Assembly (NCBI RefSeq): GCF_022605725.1
Contig: NC_065547.1
Coordinates: 27,135,167-27,199,166, forward strand
Source of the DNA: Anthonomus grandis grandis
Taxonomy: Eukaryota > Arthropoda > Insecta > Coleoptera > Curculionidae
Length of the DNA: 64,000 nucleotides
Direction: 5' to 3'
Under the pieces are notes generated by a model, which was not told where the DNA came from, searched no databases, and saw only the letters and a list, made by a program, of their open reading frames with translations. Below, piece by piece: positions 46,801 through 58,267 of this stretch (its first letter is position 1; each line of letters begins with the position of its first letter). Both the position numbers and the translations under genes were made by a program.

Positions 46801-49800
46801 CCTTGAACTTTCTGGAAGTGGTAAGGATGGAGTTGTTGCTCGTGAGGTACCCGCCAGGCAGAAGCGTTACTCGTATTCATATTCTTAGCGACGTCACGTG
46901 TGCTATTTGATGGTTCATCGGCAACTCGCTGAAGCACTTCTTCTTCAAATTCGACCGTTCTTACGGTTCGAGCAACACCAGTATGCATCTTGGTCTTAAA
47001 CATGCCTGTCTCAGCGAGCCGCCGCGCCGATGAACCGCAATAAACTTTTTGTATCCAGGATGCTGTCGTTCGGGATAACGTTGATGATACAACCGCGATG
47101 CTGCTCGTGCATTGCAGTTTGTTGCTCCGTATGCCAAATGCATATCCGCCAATTCTTGATTGCTAAAGTTTTCCATTAGCAATAAATGTTTAAAAATTGT
47201 AAGCTATAAAATTTTTAAACATGACATTGAGAATTGGCATTGATAGGCGTTGATTTTAAACAATTGTTGTTATGGTATCATGTGCAAAAGGTAAAAATAA
47301 ATGCAGCAGATCCTATTTAGGTAATTAATGTTTTTTATAAATTTTAACGCGTCTTAGGGCCGTAGTGGCGTAGTGACGCATTTCCGGACATGGGTTCCTA
47401 TTCTCAAATGGATTCTTCTGTTGCACTGAACAACCCCCAGAAGTTTGATCCCATAGTTCTGAAACACCCTGTTTATCCGCTATATTTTAATATCGTTTCT
47501 GCCTAAAAATTTCATCATAATTAATTTTTTTGTCGTTGAATTTTGAAGTAAGGTGTGCAATGAAAAAGAAGTTTGATAATTGTTTGCTATTAACTCCTAA
47601 TAAAGGTCGGGTTTGTGGTTCGTACAATCCAATAATATAATATATGCTTAATGTCACTGATATTTCTACATGAGCAATCTGGATTATTTCTTGTCTCCAA
47701 CCTCTTCAGATGATGTGGAGTTATGCAATGTTTCTTTCAGATTTAACATCCCAATTTCAAACCGGAGTGCCATATTGATTTTTCCAAGCCTCTGGTAACC
47801 GGTAACCGTCAGTGGGGCACGACGAGTCTCTTAAGTTACATGGGCATAACAGCCACTTTAGCTGTCCACTGCCTTATAAATTCACACATTCACAAGGTGT
47901 CAATTTAGGGAATAAAGATATGATAACATAGGAATGGATTTTTTATACGGCTATACAGTTTTTGATAAAGCATCATCAGCTTTCTTCTCTAATTAGTGTG
48001 TATATAATACTTATTTTTTTTACCATTTATTTGTTTTGGAATATGTATGTACCATGTAAGATTTAATATAACTTGATCTTATAAGGTAAACTATTCAAAT
48101 AAATGTCCCCTATTTACTTTTATACTTAATTTAAGGGTTTTATGGGGCTATTTAACAGACATGTATTACAATATCTGGAGCCGCAAAAATAACTTATTCA
48201 AAAAAGTAGGAATTAAAACAGAACTAAATGAATAGTCGATTAAAAAATATAGTGTAAAACATCTGCGGAATTAAGTTATCTAGAAAGAATTTATCTTAAG
48301 AATAAAAAAAAAATCCATTTCTTATAGAAAGTACCATGTGTCACACGATGGGTGTTCCCATTTGACATATCAGAGTGAGGTTAGCTGGGGGTGAGGAGGT
48401 GATTGGCAGAACTTTATCAAATATAAAATTAAACGTCCTCCCGTATATCTAGATTGATGCATTATCTTTAAGAAGGTGGTTTTGAAATGAAAGCACTACC
48501 TATAACATAATGAATAATAAACTTTCTCTCCTCACCTAAAATATCTTGCTGAGGCAACCATTTCCTTATAACAACATTATCTGGCTTCCCGGGCAACTCT
48601 TCCTTTTCAAACTTCCATAGCACCTTATAAGGCAGTTCAGCAAATGCTTCCATTAACAAACCCCTGATCCTTTGTGGAATGTTGACACTTTTCACGTTTG
48701 AACCTAGACTAAAGTATATCACCCCATTTTTGGCAGTTTCTATTATCTCTCTTATGTCCTATAAATAAAATAAAATAATTTATTTCCAGATAAGAAAATT
48801 TCGCATCTAGTCACCTCTGGTAAGGGTTTTGGTTTTTGTATGTGCATAAAACTCATGGGTATAACTGTTGGTACCATTGGCCTAGGAGTGTACAAAATTG
48901 GGTTGATATTCAAAAAAATAGCGCTGACGTTTCTTTCAAGGTCTGCTAAGTATGGCAAGTCCTCTCCTAGGTATTGTTTAGCGATTTTGTCACACCTGGG
49001 CATTGCTACCCAATAAACGTAGAGTCTGGACCATATGAAGTAAAGGGTACTCTTCAATCTTTCATAAAATCTACAATTAGAGTTCTAGAGACTTCTAATT
49101 AATAAAATATAAAGATATTTTTAGTTAATAAATAAGAAATCTTACGTCAGCTCTCCATTGTAAGGTAGAAACATCTCAGAATACAAGGCGGGCGGATTGG
49201 GATTCCCTGCAGCAATGTGAGTTCCTTGCCAACCCCCCATAGAAGACACCCCTACGATAGGTGCTTTCAATTTTGCCCCTAAAGCAAACATAATCGGGCT
49301 CACATAGATCTGCGAAATTATTAAGTCGAATTTTTGATTGGGGTCGTTACAAATTTTTTTGAATTGCGAGTTGTTGAGGATCGCGTGTGCGAATTCGTCG
49401 TACATAGCAAATATTTTTGGGATTTTGTGGTGAACTGGGTCCTAAAAGAAATATTTAAATGTGTTGCTTAATAGAGTATTGAGATTTAATAAAAATGCAC
49501 AACATTTGCTCAACAGAGGTAAGTAGATATATCGTTATATGTCATTATTAACCATTAATCAGCAACTAGCCACTGACTTAGTAGTAGGGACCTGTATAAT
49601 TTGATCACAATTCAAGTTGCTACACCATTAGTGAGCGTGATTTTGGAAGTAATGCTCCGCGCTCACTTCTGAATTACTTAACGATTTCTTAGTTTGGTGG
49701 TTAGGATTTGAATTTTGATTCACAGTATTTCCAAGAGGACCTTTAAACAGTAACTAGGCAATCACATCGTTTTTTTGAATAAATTTCTATATAAGGGTGG

Positions 49801-52800
49801 AATCTAGACAACCATCGCCATTTGCTGCTCATTTATTCATTCACTGTATGACTAGAACGTTCTTTTAAGGATGACATAGCAAGCACAAAGGCTCGATCTA
49901 GAAAAAAATTGGATATATGGTATAAAGACGATTTAAGAATGGCCAAGAATGGGCTGTCAGGAACTCGAGTGTATCGGAGCAATACCGAGCGAGGACAAGC
50001 CTTCTGGCTCCGGAGACAGTCCTTCAAGCGAAAGTGTCCGCCATTCTGAAGGTGGTCACCACGAAAGAAGTCAAAGAAGGCTCGGAAATGGAAATAATCA
50101 TTTACTCCGACAGCCAGGCTACCTTAAAGGCCATCCAAGTATCCAGGACTAGTTTTAAGATAAAGTTGGTTTTTAATTGCAATGACGCTATTCAAGCTAA
50201 GTAGGAGGATTGAGATTGAGTCCGAGAGAGTGTAACACAGCGGGCACAAGAGCCAGGCTCGGATCATCTTTCCCACCGATTAGCCCTGAGCTTGGACTAT
50301 TTAAGAAACATATTTCTCATATCCTAGATAACTGGAATGGAAAATACTAGAGAACATTGGAATAGGAACAGCGGTTGGCGAGGGTCCAAAGAACTGCTAT
50401 AAAATCTAACTAAAGCTAGGATAGCGTGGCTGATCCCGGCGAACAATCCGAGGGATTGTTGAGATAATAACTGACACCTGGCTGGAGTCCTAATAGGTAA
50501 TCAATTTATTTTTATCCATCTCAACACAGAAAGATCATTGTGTCCATCCCAATACCTAAATTACTACACTCACGTTAGAATTTCTCTTCCCAGTACCAGG
50601 TTATTTACTTCTGTGTTCTGCGGACTTCTATATTCAGTTTAAAAGAAGTCGTCCATATTCTCAAAGAGACCTTGATATAAATAAATCAAAAGACAACACA
50701 AAGTCTCATTCTCAAAAAAAAAAAAAAAAACAGAGACCGAGACTTTTTGTTATTATTTTTAGATTTATTTATTACCAGTTTGTCCTTCTCAAATATATAA
50801 TTTCTATTTTTCAGCCTAGTATATCGCTTAGGCCATTTATATGTTGGACAGTTTCAGGTTTGCTATTTATACTTCCATTTCTGGCAGTTCCAGAGAGGTG
50901 CTGCTCTAATAGAGGAGAGACATTACCATTCCTCTTGTTTGCATATATGCTCACCTGACTAGCTATTATGTCCTCGGCCTCTTCAAGGAGTTCATCCTTA
51001 CTAAGGATATAATCAAAAACGAGTAACGAATAAACCTCGCACCTTTGCTTTTCTTCTATAACATAATTTCCTCGCATTATATCATTGCTATCATCAACTG
51101 CTAAAAAAAGTTCAATACCGATATTTTTCAAATAACTCGCTGTTAGTATCGAAAGTTGAGTGCCTGTTGAATCGCGAGAGGATTATTACTTCCACATAAG
51201 TATAGCTCTTAAAGGAATTTCCGTTTTTTCATGTCGGGAAATTGGTAAAAATAAATACCGCACGTATTTGTCACGCCCGGACAACTCAGATCTAAGTCAG
51301 AATTCAAAATGAGAGTTCTTGGGTGTTCTTCTAAATTGTTGCGGATATGGAAATAGCTAATTTTTTTCATAACCTGTACACTAGAGCCTGCACTAATACT
51401 CACTACTCCTTCTTCTCGACTGTTTTTTTTTGTTATTGGTCTTATACTGTCATTTAAATTTATTATATCCACTAGCCTTCCTTGGACATAACCAACTGTG
51501 TTCCTGGCGGTTTCTAAATCCAGGCACTTCTCCACAGCCTTATACACATAGTAATTTAATATGTAAGTACAGTAAAATTGCTATAATTAAGATTATTGGT
51601 AAGTCGTGAAAGTTTCCCCACCAACCTAGCAGTTACCATTTTGCAATACAAATCGTTTTCAAAAATATCTAAAATTCCAGATTCATTGAACATGGGAAAC
51701 AAATATTATGGGAAATAAACTGATGATAAACACTTTGGTGGGAAGAATGCTTTAGTTTTGTTTATTGCAGTTATCTATATATTTTTGTTGCTATTTCAAA
51801 CACCATCCGTTTATTAAATGTATATGCTTTTGTGACTTCCAAAACAATATGGCAACACGTTAACTCGCTAACACACCGATGTATCACATTTCTTTACCAG
51901 GCCGCGTGACCCACATACGTCTCACGGCAACTATATAATCTTACGGAAGAGTAAAATGCAAAGCCTGATGAATTAAAAAACATCCAGTATTAGTTTTAAT
52001 TTTAAAAAAATATTTTCAAGACCTATATTAGTGGGTATTGTAAATTAGGAACACCAACGTTTTATTTCATATTAAGCAAAATACACTTCACAACTGAAGA
52101 AGAAACCTTTTTAGTCAGAATAGCGATGAGACATTATTTTGACGTTTTGCTTTGGAACGGAGCAGAATATGTGACCTATAAATAATCGAGAACATAGAGT
52201 TTTCATTAATCTCAATGGAATAACCATTTCCATTTAACTCTTTAAAAATCCACAAAATTCCAGGTATGAATCTCATTACACTTAGCTTACCTAGAGCTCA
52301 CAATTCGTGGGTATACTGCGAAAAGTGACCAAGTCGAATTTTTACCAATTTTAAGGTAATAAGTCCAACTAAGTCATAAGCAGATGCCGAATACCTGGAG
52401 AGTGGAAGTGACCAAGTCTAAATTAAGAAACTAGATATGACAACCAAATTATTTTCAAGAAAAACTGATCAAGTTGACTTATTCACTTTTCTATGTAACT
52501 AGAAATGTTAATATCTTTAAGAGAAAATTGACTATTACGACTTGGTCATTATTTCATGTAAGCTTTGTTTGTTTATATTCGGTAGTCATTCACGTGCAGG
52601 AAAAAAATTAATAGTTTAGTCTGTTTTAAAATGAGTTCCAGAGGCAAGTTTTTAGTGAAATTGTGTTTAGATAATGCTGAAGCTAATACACAGCAAAATA
52701 ATGGTAAGTAAGAGTATTTTAATTAAATTAATTAGCTGAAAACGAGTTTGAGGTTATGTTCGATTAAAGTTTATCTGATTTTGTTCTTCTTTTTCTCTTT

Positions 52801-55476
52801 CAAGAGCAGAATAATATAATAGTGATCAAATAGCGGTTCTTATTAATATCTCGTTTTCAGAACCCGCTTCGTTAATCTCAGAGACACAAAAAGTATGTGT
52901 TTTACCTGTGGCAACCACAAATGAAAATTACAATGACGATCCTGAATCCATAGTAAATAGTGTTGTTGAAGGTAAAATCTTTTTCAAGAAATTAATTCCC
53001 TTTTAATTTAAATTTTCATTATAATTAGGCACATTAAGCTCTACGCCAAGAAAGTTTCAAAACGACCTACCTACATGCTCAGTAAAGGAAAATACATCTG
53101 AAAGCGATTTAGATTTTTCTTCTGGCAGCAGTGATAATTTACATACCTAGTGACCACGAAAACATGTCAAATGGAAAATCGTCTTCGGAAAGTGACACAC
53201 CTGCCGCTTCAACACGTAGCTGTCGCTGGAAGAAAAGTGATCCTTCTCAGTGGAAAAGGAATATTGCCAAAAAAAATAAAATGTCAAGTTTGCTTTATAA
53301 ATCTAAAAAGGGCATAGTGAAGCCAGCAAAGAAACCTAGATTAATTAACTGCGAGTCCTGTAAATTTAAATGCTCCTTAAATTTTAGTGATGAGTTGAGG
53401 AACAATTTATGTTCACAATTTTGGGCTCTTGACTACAAAAGACAAAAAGACTTTATTGTTTGTTATGTTACAAGTAAGGAACCTGCTTGTAGAAGAGTTC
53501 GATCAGGAACAGGTGCTCAAAAAACTAGTAGCAGATTCTATTATTTTTTAAAGGAAGGCACAAAAGTTCGGGTCTGTAAAACATTCTTTTTACGTACTTT
53601 ATGTATTAGTCATGGATCAGTAGACAAAGCTTTTTCTGGGGTAAATGAATCAGGCATATTTTTTACTGATGACAAACGTGGTCGAAGAACACCAGCTAAT
53701 AAGAAAAAACCAGAAATCATTGAAGCAATAAAAGCTCACATACAAAGTTTTCCAACCATGGCCTCTCATTATTGTAGAGCAACAACTAAACGGAAGTATT
53801 TAGATTCTATTTTATCAATAGTTAAAATGTACGCTTTGTACGCTGAAGAATCTGAAAATGCCCAAAAAGAATATGCCTCCCGAATAACTTACCGGCGGAT
53901 ATTTGGAACAGAGTTTAATTTATCCTTTTTCAAGCCTAAAAAAGATCAATGCCTGATATGTACCAACTACCAGGCTACAAAATCAGCTGATTTAAAGGAA
54001 AATTATGAGTCTCACATTCAAAGACGGGATGAAGCTAATGCAACAAAAAACTCAGATAAAGAACGCGCTCTGAACGACGATAATTTTGTAAGCGTTATAA
54101 TTGTATTATTATATTTATAATTGTAGTATTATTGTACATTTGATTTACAAAGCGTTTTACAAATACCGTCTTCAGATGTTTTACTTATGTATTACAGCAA
54201 GAAACTATGTGCATATAACTTCACAATATATGAGGCAGCAACAAAAAAAGCCTACTGTTATGCATGGACCGAAATTAATGGCCAACGAGGTAGTTCAGAA
54301 ATAGGAACATGCTTACATTCATATAAAATTTGCCACAAAATATTACGGAAATAAGTTTGTTTTCTGATACCTGCAGCGGTCAAAATAGAAATCAGTTTAT
54401 TGCGGCCTTATTTATGTTTTTTTTTATTGTACATTTTGTACAAAATAGTAACTTAAGTGTTATACAACATAATTTCTTAGAGTCTGGTCACTCATACATG
54501 GAGGCAGACTCTATGCACAGTGCTATAGAGAATGCAAAAAAAAATTTACCAGTATATACCATGCATGATTGGTGTAACATTTTTCGATTAGCTCGCTCCA
54601 ATCGTGGACGAAATAAAACAAATGGACCATACAACGTTCATGAATTAAAGTATAGTGATTTCTTTGACTTAAAAGCACTAGCTGCTCGTACTTTTAAGAA
54701 TAGAACTATAGATGAAAACAGTATTCGCGTAAATTGAAATCATTGCGAAATGGAGAAATTCCTACATCCAAAAGTGACCAAGTCAATATTTTTTTCAAAT
54801 TTGTTAAAGGTAACAACAATATTAAGTACTAAATTAATTTATGAATTCCATATTATAATATAAATCTTATAAAATCTTATAAAAAGAAAAAAGAACGAAT
54901 ATTTTGCTTTATCTATAAACTTTAAATCCCGATAAAAACTGCAAACCTTTAAATTGATTTATTTACAAACTATGGCTTGACTTTGTCAGGTTTCGCAGTA
55001 TACCCACATGCCCTTTTTAACTTTTAACTAACCCCCATTAACTTTTAACGCTTACCTACCTCTTTAGACATAAAAAATTCAAATCCATGTCTGAATATGA
55101 TCTCGTAAGTTTCTTTGCTGGTATCTATTTCCGTTAAATTCGTTAAATTTGAGTCGTTTATTGGATGTGGGGTCACCGCAACTACTTTATGACCACTAAA
55201 ACATTATGAAATTCAATTTAAAAAATTCAATAAAACAAATATTGATTGTTATATTTAAGTTAGAAACAACTGAGAGTTTAAAAAAGCTAGAAAGCAGTTC
55301 ATTGTGTCATTAATATAAAAATCGCGTACTTACCGTAAGGAAAGTGTCCTAGAAATGGGCTTGAAGGTCGCTTGATGGCTCACTGCGGGCATTTGAAAAA
55401 CACATAAAATTCGGGCACATTTATTTTGTGAAATTAAGAAAATACCGAAGAAATAAATAAAAACTAAGACTTTCAT
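43816..55476 (-). CDS. UDP-glycosyltransferase (UGT), complete
   Basis: Six exons join in phase with GT-AG junctions: 55476-55334, 55195-55060, 49441-49146, 49070-48815, 48758-48536 and 44297-43816. They total 1536 bases, or 511 residues plus TAG, the typical UGT length. Residues 1-20 form a signal peptide; VSHQATF gives the catalytic His at 34; NDS/NLT/NLT sites follow. The C-terminal nucleotide-sugar domain has GVIYFSLGSN, KWLPQQDIL and the signature AFISQCGLQSTEEAI...MPMVGIPFIADQ, with Asp386-Gln387 for the sugar. A membrane segment (about 480-500) and the Lys-rich tail KKSIKMKKE anchor it in the ER. UGTs add glucose from UDP-glucose to lipophilic compounds, often in detoxification; the acceptor cannot be told. 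The signature has Cys363 where Gly is usual. Introns 2 and 5 are large and hold transposons. Confidence 0.93.
44860..45620 (+). mobile_element. LINE RNase H fragment, copy 1 (R1/I-like)
   Basis: Plus-strand pieces read EIIIYSDIQAALI (about 44868) and VQRVWVPGHLGYAENKEANP (45450-45510), the conserved boxes of the RNase H domain found after the reverse transcriptase in I, R1 and LOA-type LINEs (YSDSQAALKAI, W.PGH.G..GNE.AD). It lies in UGT intron 5. The same family recurs at 49.85 kb. Confidence 0.65.
45893..47474 (-). mobile_element. Mariner/IS630-like transposon with long inverted repeats
   Basis: Inverted repeats of about 230 bp: 45893-46125 pairs with 47235-47474. Shared segments include GGAACCCATGTCCGGAAATG, CCACTACGGCCCTAAGACGC, TACCTAAATAGGATCTG and GCATTTATTTTTACCTTTTG. 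The transposase remnant fills the centre. The element sits inside UGT intron 5. Confidence 0.8.
46110..47182 (-). pseudogene. DDE_3-type transposase relic
   Basis: The N terminus (47182 down) reads MENFSNQELADMHLAYGATN...RLYHQRYPERQHPGYKKF, a helix-turn-helix start familiar from insect mobile elements. After a frameshift: HTGVARTVRTVEFEEEVLQR and VQGVTAADYHPRVQFCRWLL. After another: WTDEASFTRDGIFNSRN (first catalytic Asp), NRWSANVWAGIVDDYLIGPY and HDGTLAHFAVQVREYLAQR (second Asp region). The C terminus is RNHVRRLNRCIEVGGRHFEQ (46304-46110). At least three frameshifts make it inactive. Confidence 0.8.
47475..48334. other. UGT intron 5 sequence, nothing recognised
   Basis: No ORF, repeat or RNA gene was recognised between the mariner-like element and the MITE arm. 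Confidence 0.3.
48335..48510. mobile_element. MITE A right-arm fragment
   Basis: It matches 17025-17205: CACACGATG(A/G)G(G/T)GTTCCCATTT, then TCAAATATAAAATTAAACGT, then GTATATCTAGA and TGAAATGAAA. Only one arm is present. It ends about 25 bp before the splice donor of UGT exon 5. Confidence 0.7.
49850..50560 (+). mobile_element. LINE RNase H fragment, copy 2
   Basis: Plus-strand EIIIYSDSQATLKAIQ (about 50090-50135), preceded by SAILKVVTTKEVKEGSEM, is the RNase H start. Its DNA is clearly similar to copy 1 (GAAATAATCATTTACTC-C/T-GAC). Further on, only a degraded C-terminal part is seen. Located in UGT intron 2. Confidence 0.65.
50811..51695 (-). pseudogene. Unrecognised gene or gene copy in UGT intron 2
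   Basis: A possible start MFNESGILDIFENDLYCKM (51695-51639) ends at a donor ATG|GTAACT. An acceptor TATAAG|GCTGTG near 51540 would join in phase to AVEKCLDLETARNTVGYVQG, continuing to 51209 and ending at a stop after DMKKRKFL. A second open stretch (51131-50811) has ELFLAVDDSNDIMRGNYVIE and LLVFDYILSKDELLEEAEDI and ends SDILG-stop. Composition looks protein-like and unlike the nearby transposons, and the two parts may belong to one gene broken by a frameshift. I do not recognise a domain. It could be a decayed host gene copy or part of an unknown element. Confidence 0.35.
51700..52306. other. UGT intron 2 sequence without recognised content
   Basis: This is A+T-rich flanking sequence of the next transposon. 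No ORF was recognised. Confidence 0.3.
52307..55007 (+). mobile_element. Cut-and-paste-like transposon with GTGGGTATACTGCGAAA ends
   Basis: The left end GTGGGTATACTGCGAAA (52307-52323) and the reverse complement of the right end (55007-54991) are identical over 17 bp, and similarity continues (AGTGACCAAGTC versus CCTGACAAAGTC). The motif TGACCAAGTC recurs near the ends at 52326, 52409, 52539 (inverted) and 54775, with weaker copies at 52465 and 54979 (inverted). The interior codes for one multi-exon protein. No clear target duplication was found. The right end lies 53 bp from UGT exon 2. Confidence 0.75.
52631..54737 (+). pseudogene. Putative transposase with SDTCSGQN motif, unnamed family
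   Basis: Possible exons: MSSRGKFLVKLCLDNAEANT... (52631-52705), 52861-52971 and 53030-53137, then a long ORF in a shifted frame (53131-54088) with SCRWKKSDPSQWKRNIAKKN, a cysteine cluster CESCKFKCSL, VCKTFFLRTLCISHGSVDKA, SHYCRATTKRKYLDSILSIV and FKPKKDQCLICTNYQ. After a probable intron (54089-54129) come FDLQSVLQIPSSD, YNFTIYEAATKKAYCYAW and GQRGSSEIGTC; after a frameshift, ISLFSDTCSGQNRNQFIAAL and FLESGHSYMEADSMHSAIE. FDLQ, SDTC and the Glu near HSYMEADS would suit a D-D-E RNase H-like fold; that is inference. I recall many similar uncharacterised arthropod proteins. Two frameshifts suggest it is recently dead. Confidence 0.6.
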
Positions 55477-56170
55477 AGTAAAAAATTTAAATTTGCGTAA
55501 AAATTAGGCTCGTATACTGTTAATCTGTTAAAGTGCAATTACTGGTCATTAAAAGATAACGTTTTGTAAACAGCAAACAATCTCATGATTCATGTTTGAA
55601 TTGTAAAGTTCTTGTATAGGCAGGGACGCACTTCGTATTTTTGATCGAGATAATGATTTTTTTATCATATTTACGTAATTTGTGTTCTTGCGCTCTTATA
55701 TAATTAGAGTTGGCAGTATGTCCTTATTTCTTACTGCATCCTATGAAAATTTATTGAGGCTCTTGAAAACTGTATTTAAATCTAATACCGGCAAATTAAT
55801 GATAACACATAACACTGCAAGAATCGCTTCTGTTCCAATACAGTGATAAGTTGAACATAGCGCAACAGAAAATGAAATTGAGTACTGTTCTCTTAAGAGA
55901 AATGTTAAAAAGAAGCCTCTATACCAGTTTCTTTATCCTTTTTTCTAAGGGATGATGGATTGGGAGCCAACCCCGAATACTTCATAATCAGAAAACAAAA
56001 ATTTTAAAAAAAATAAGAAAAAATATTTACAAAAAATATTTTAAAACCCTGTCCTGATGTAATATGTAAAAGACCTACACTCCTTATAAGTAAATCATCA
56101 GTGAACGACAATAAGTAATGATGTAATTTTTTGTGATTTTATATCAGCAGATGCGTAGACTTTATTATAC
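55477..56170. other. Upstream region of the UGT gene
   Basis: It should hold the minus-strand UGT promoter. No clear TATA box or other element was identified. No ORF. Confidence 0.3.
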
Positions 56171-56175
56171 TATAC

Positions 56176-56360
56176 AGGGTGTCCCGAAAGTAAAACTGAT
56201 TGGAAAATTGATTTGCCAAAACTGAATTTCCGACGGCGGCCATTTTAGGGTGACTCGACATTAGGAAAATTTGACAGTAGCGATGTTAGTGACATTTTTT
56301 ACTTTTTTTAGTGTTGGGTGCGAAGGCATCGCCTCGTGGGTCAAGACAAATTTGAAGAAA
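56176..56360. repeat. Possible transposon end (TACAGGGTGTCCC)
   Basis: TATACAGGGTGTCCCGAAAG begins a segment unlike its surroundings (CGACGGCGGCCATTTTAGGG). ACAGGGTGTCC is a common terminal motif of insect DNA elements. No partner end was found. Confidence 0.35.
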
Positions 56361-57470
56361 TTATTGGCTATCTATTTACTAAAATTTATAGTTTTAAGTT
56401 TTATTTTTGATAGAATTTAAGTATAGAATTTGGATATATATTTTAACCAATATTTCAACAAATTTTATTGATAAATATTCTTTTCTCTTAGAGAATAGAA
56501 AAGGCATTCTTACTAATGTCTTTCAAAGATAGCTTAACTAGTGAGCAGGAAATTGTTATACAAAAGCACTGTATACAGTTTAAGCAGAGGTTGTAAAAAT
56601 TTTTATAATTAACTGCATTAAAGACTTGCACTCTATTAGGATGAAGGTCTGTGCAACTATTTGTGATCAAGGTAGTATTAATATAGCCACTATAATAGAA
56701 TTAACTATTGAGTACACTGAAAACAAGCTAACTCTATATCACCTTGTTGTTAATGGGCAATTTATTACTATAAAATATAATATTGTGTAACTTGAACGTT
56801 GAACACTATTCACTCTTTTATTATTTCATCTATTATATAACTATACAAGATAATATAACTATACATCTTTAATTTTTGGACTTGAACAAATGCAGACTAT
56901 ACCAGCAATTTATTAATTGGCATACATGGCCTGTCTATAGGATTTTTATATTTATTATTGTTGATTTTTACGGTATATATTGCTTGTAAAATTTATAATC
57001 ACTTGTACTATAAGATAACAAATATCCCAAATGTATTTATTTTTAAGAAGGCGCTCAAAATTTTCCTACTCGAGAAAAGCTGCTCCTCTTGATAAGTTTT
57101 TTTACTAAAATTTCCAGCAATAAATGTTTGTATCGGTGGGCAATTTTCTGGAACTAGATAATTAGTTGTATTTGTAAATTGGAACTTTAAATAATTTATA
57201 TGTATGTAAGATATACATATGTATATTGATATAAGATGTTTTAATAATGTTTGTATTTTTTCTTTTTTGCACGGTGAATATAATTTAATGTTGAAAGTAC
57301 GAAGTACTTTCAACATTAGAATAAAATAAATATTAAAAAATCTTAATTGTGTTAAAAGTTCTTATTATCTATTTATTTCTTCTTATTATCTAATTAATAC
57401 ATGCATTTTATTTTATTTTTTCTAGCCTTATAAATTAATACAGAATATACATTAATTATTCGAACGGTAG
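56361..57470. other. A+T-rich stretch, nothing recognised except a hairpin
   Basis: It contains a perfect hairpin at 57286-57318 (15-bp arms TAATGTTGAAAGTAC, loop GAA). No gene. Confidence 0.35.
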
Positions 57471-57479
57471 TACCCTATA

Positions 57480-58265
57480 ATATTCGATTTACATCTCGCG
57501 TTATAACACCAGTACGCACTTTAATGTCAACTACTCGGATAACACCTTCCTTTCCAGGGTGCAATTTTACCACTCTACCCAACTGCCACTTTAAAGGAGG
57601 CAAATTATCGTCTTTAATTAGAACAAGAGCCCCACCTTTAACAAAATTTTTGAATTCTGTATAAAGAATTCAAAGAAATATTCTTTCTGCCACCTGTCCC
57701 AAAAGTGCTGCATCCATCATGTACTGTAGGTGCTGCTATTTCGAAAGCCTGTTTTCTGGAACGTGATGAAGGTCCGGTTCAGGGAGGCTCGTGATTGGTT
57801 TTCCAATTAGAAAATGTGCTGGCCTCAATGAACTAAGGTCGTCTGGATATTGTGTAAGTAGATATAATGGTCGATAATTTAATATTCCTTCAATCTGGGT
57901 CAAAATACTACAAAATTGCTCAAAAGTAAGACGTGTCTCACCAATAACCCTTTTTATATGGTGTTTAGCACTTTTAATTCCAACTTCCCCCCGAAACTGG
58001 GAGAGCGAGTCGGAATAAAATGCCATTGAATCTGGTCACTTACAACATTATTGGAAATATTATTCGTATTATTATTTAGAAATTCATACAATTTTAAAAG
58101 TTCGTTATTAGCACCTACATAATTTAAGCCATTATCAGAATATATATTAGAGGTTTGCCACGCCTACTAATAAAACGTTTCAATGCGGACATAAATGCTT
58201 CCATAGTAAGGTCTGAGAACAACTCAATATGTACAGCCTTTGTACTCATGCATATAAATAATAGT
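57480..58265 (-). mobile_element. BEL/Pao LTR retrotransposon integrase fragment
   Basis: The minus strand from 58265 reads STKAVHIELFSDLTMEAFMS, then FISRRGKP, an IYSDNG-type box in another frame, VGIKSAKHHIKRVIGETRLT and EGILNYRPLYLLTQYPDDLS, then RPAHFLIGKPITSLPEPDL, and at 57600-57480 PPLKWQLGRVVKLHPGKEGV with IRVVDIKVRTG. These are the catalytic core and C-terminal domain of BEL/Pao integrase, in the right order. Frame changes occur near 57735 and 58030. Sequence past 58268 is unrelated, so the element is cut there, probably by another insertion. No LTR was found. Confidence 0.85.
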
Positions 58266-58267
58266 AC

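Noticed and set aside
52631..54737. Reading the SDTCSGQN gene as a host gene nested in UGT
   Set aside because: It is enclosed by exact inverted repeats with subterminal motif copies and has frameshifts, so a transposon explains it better.
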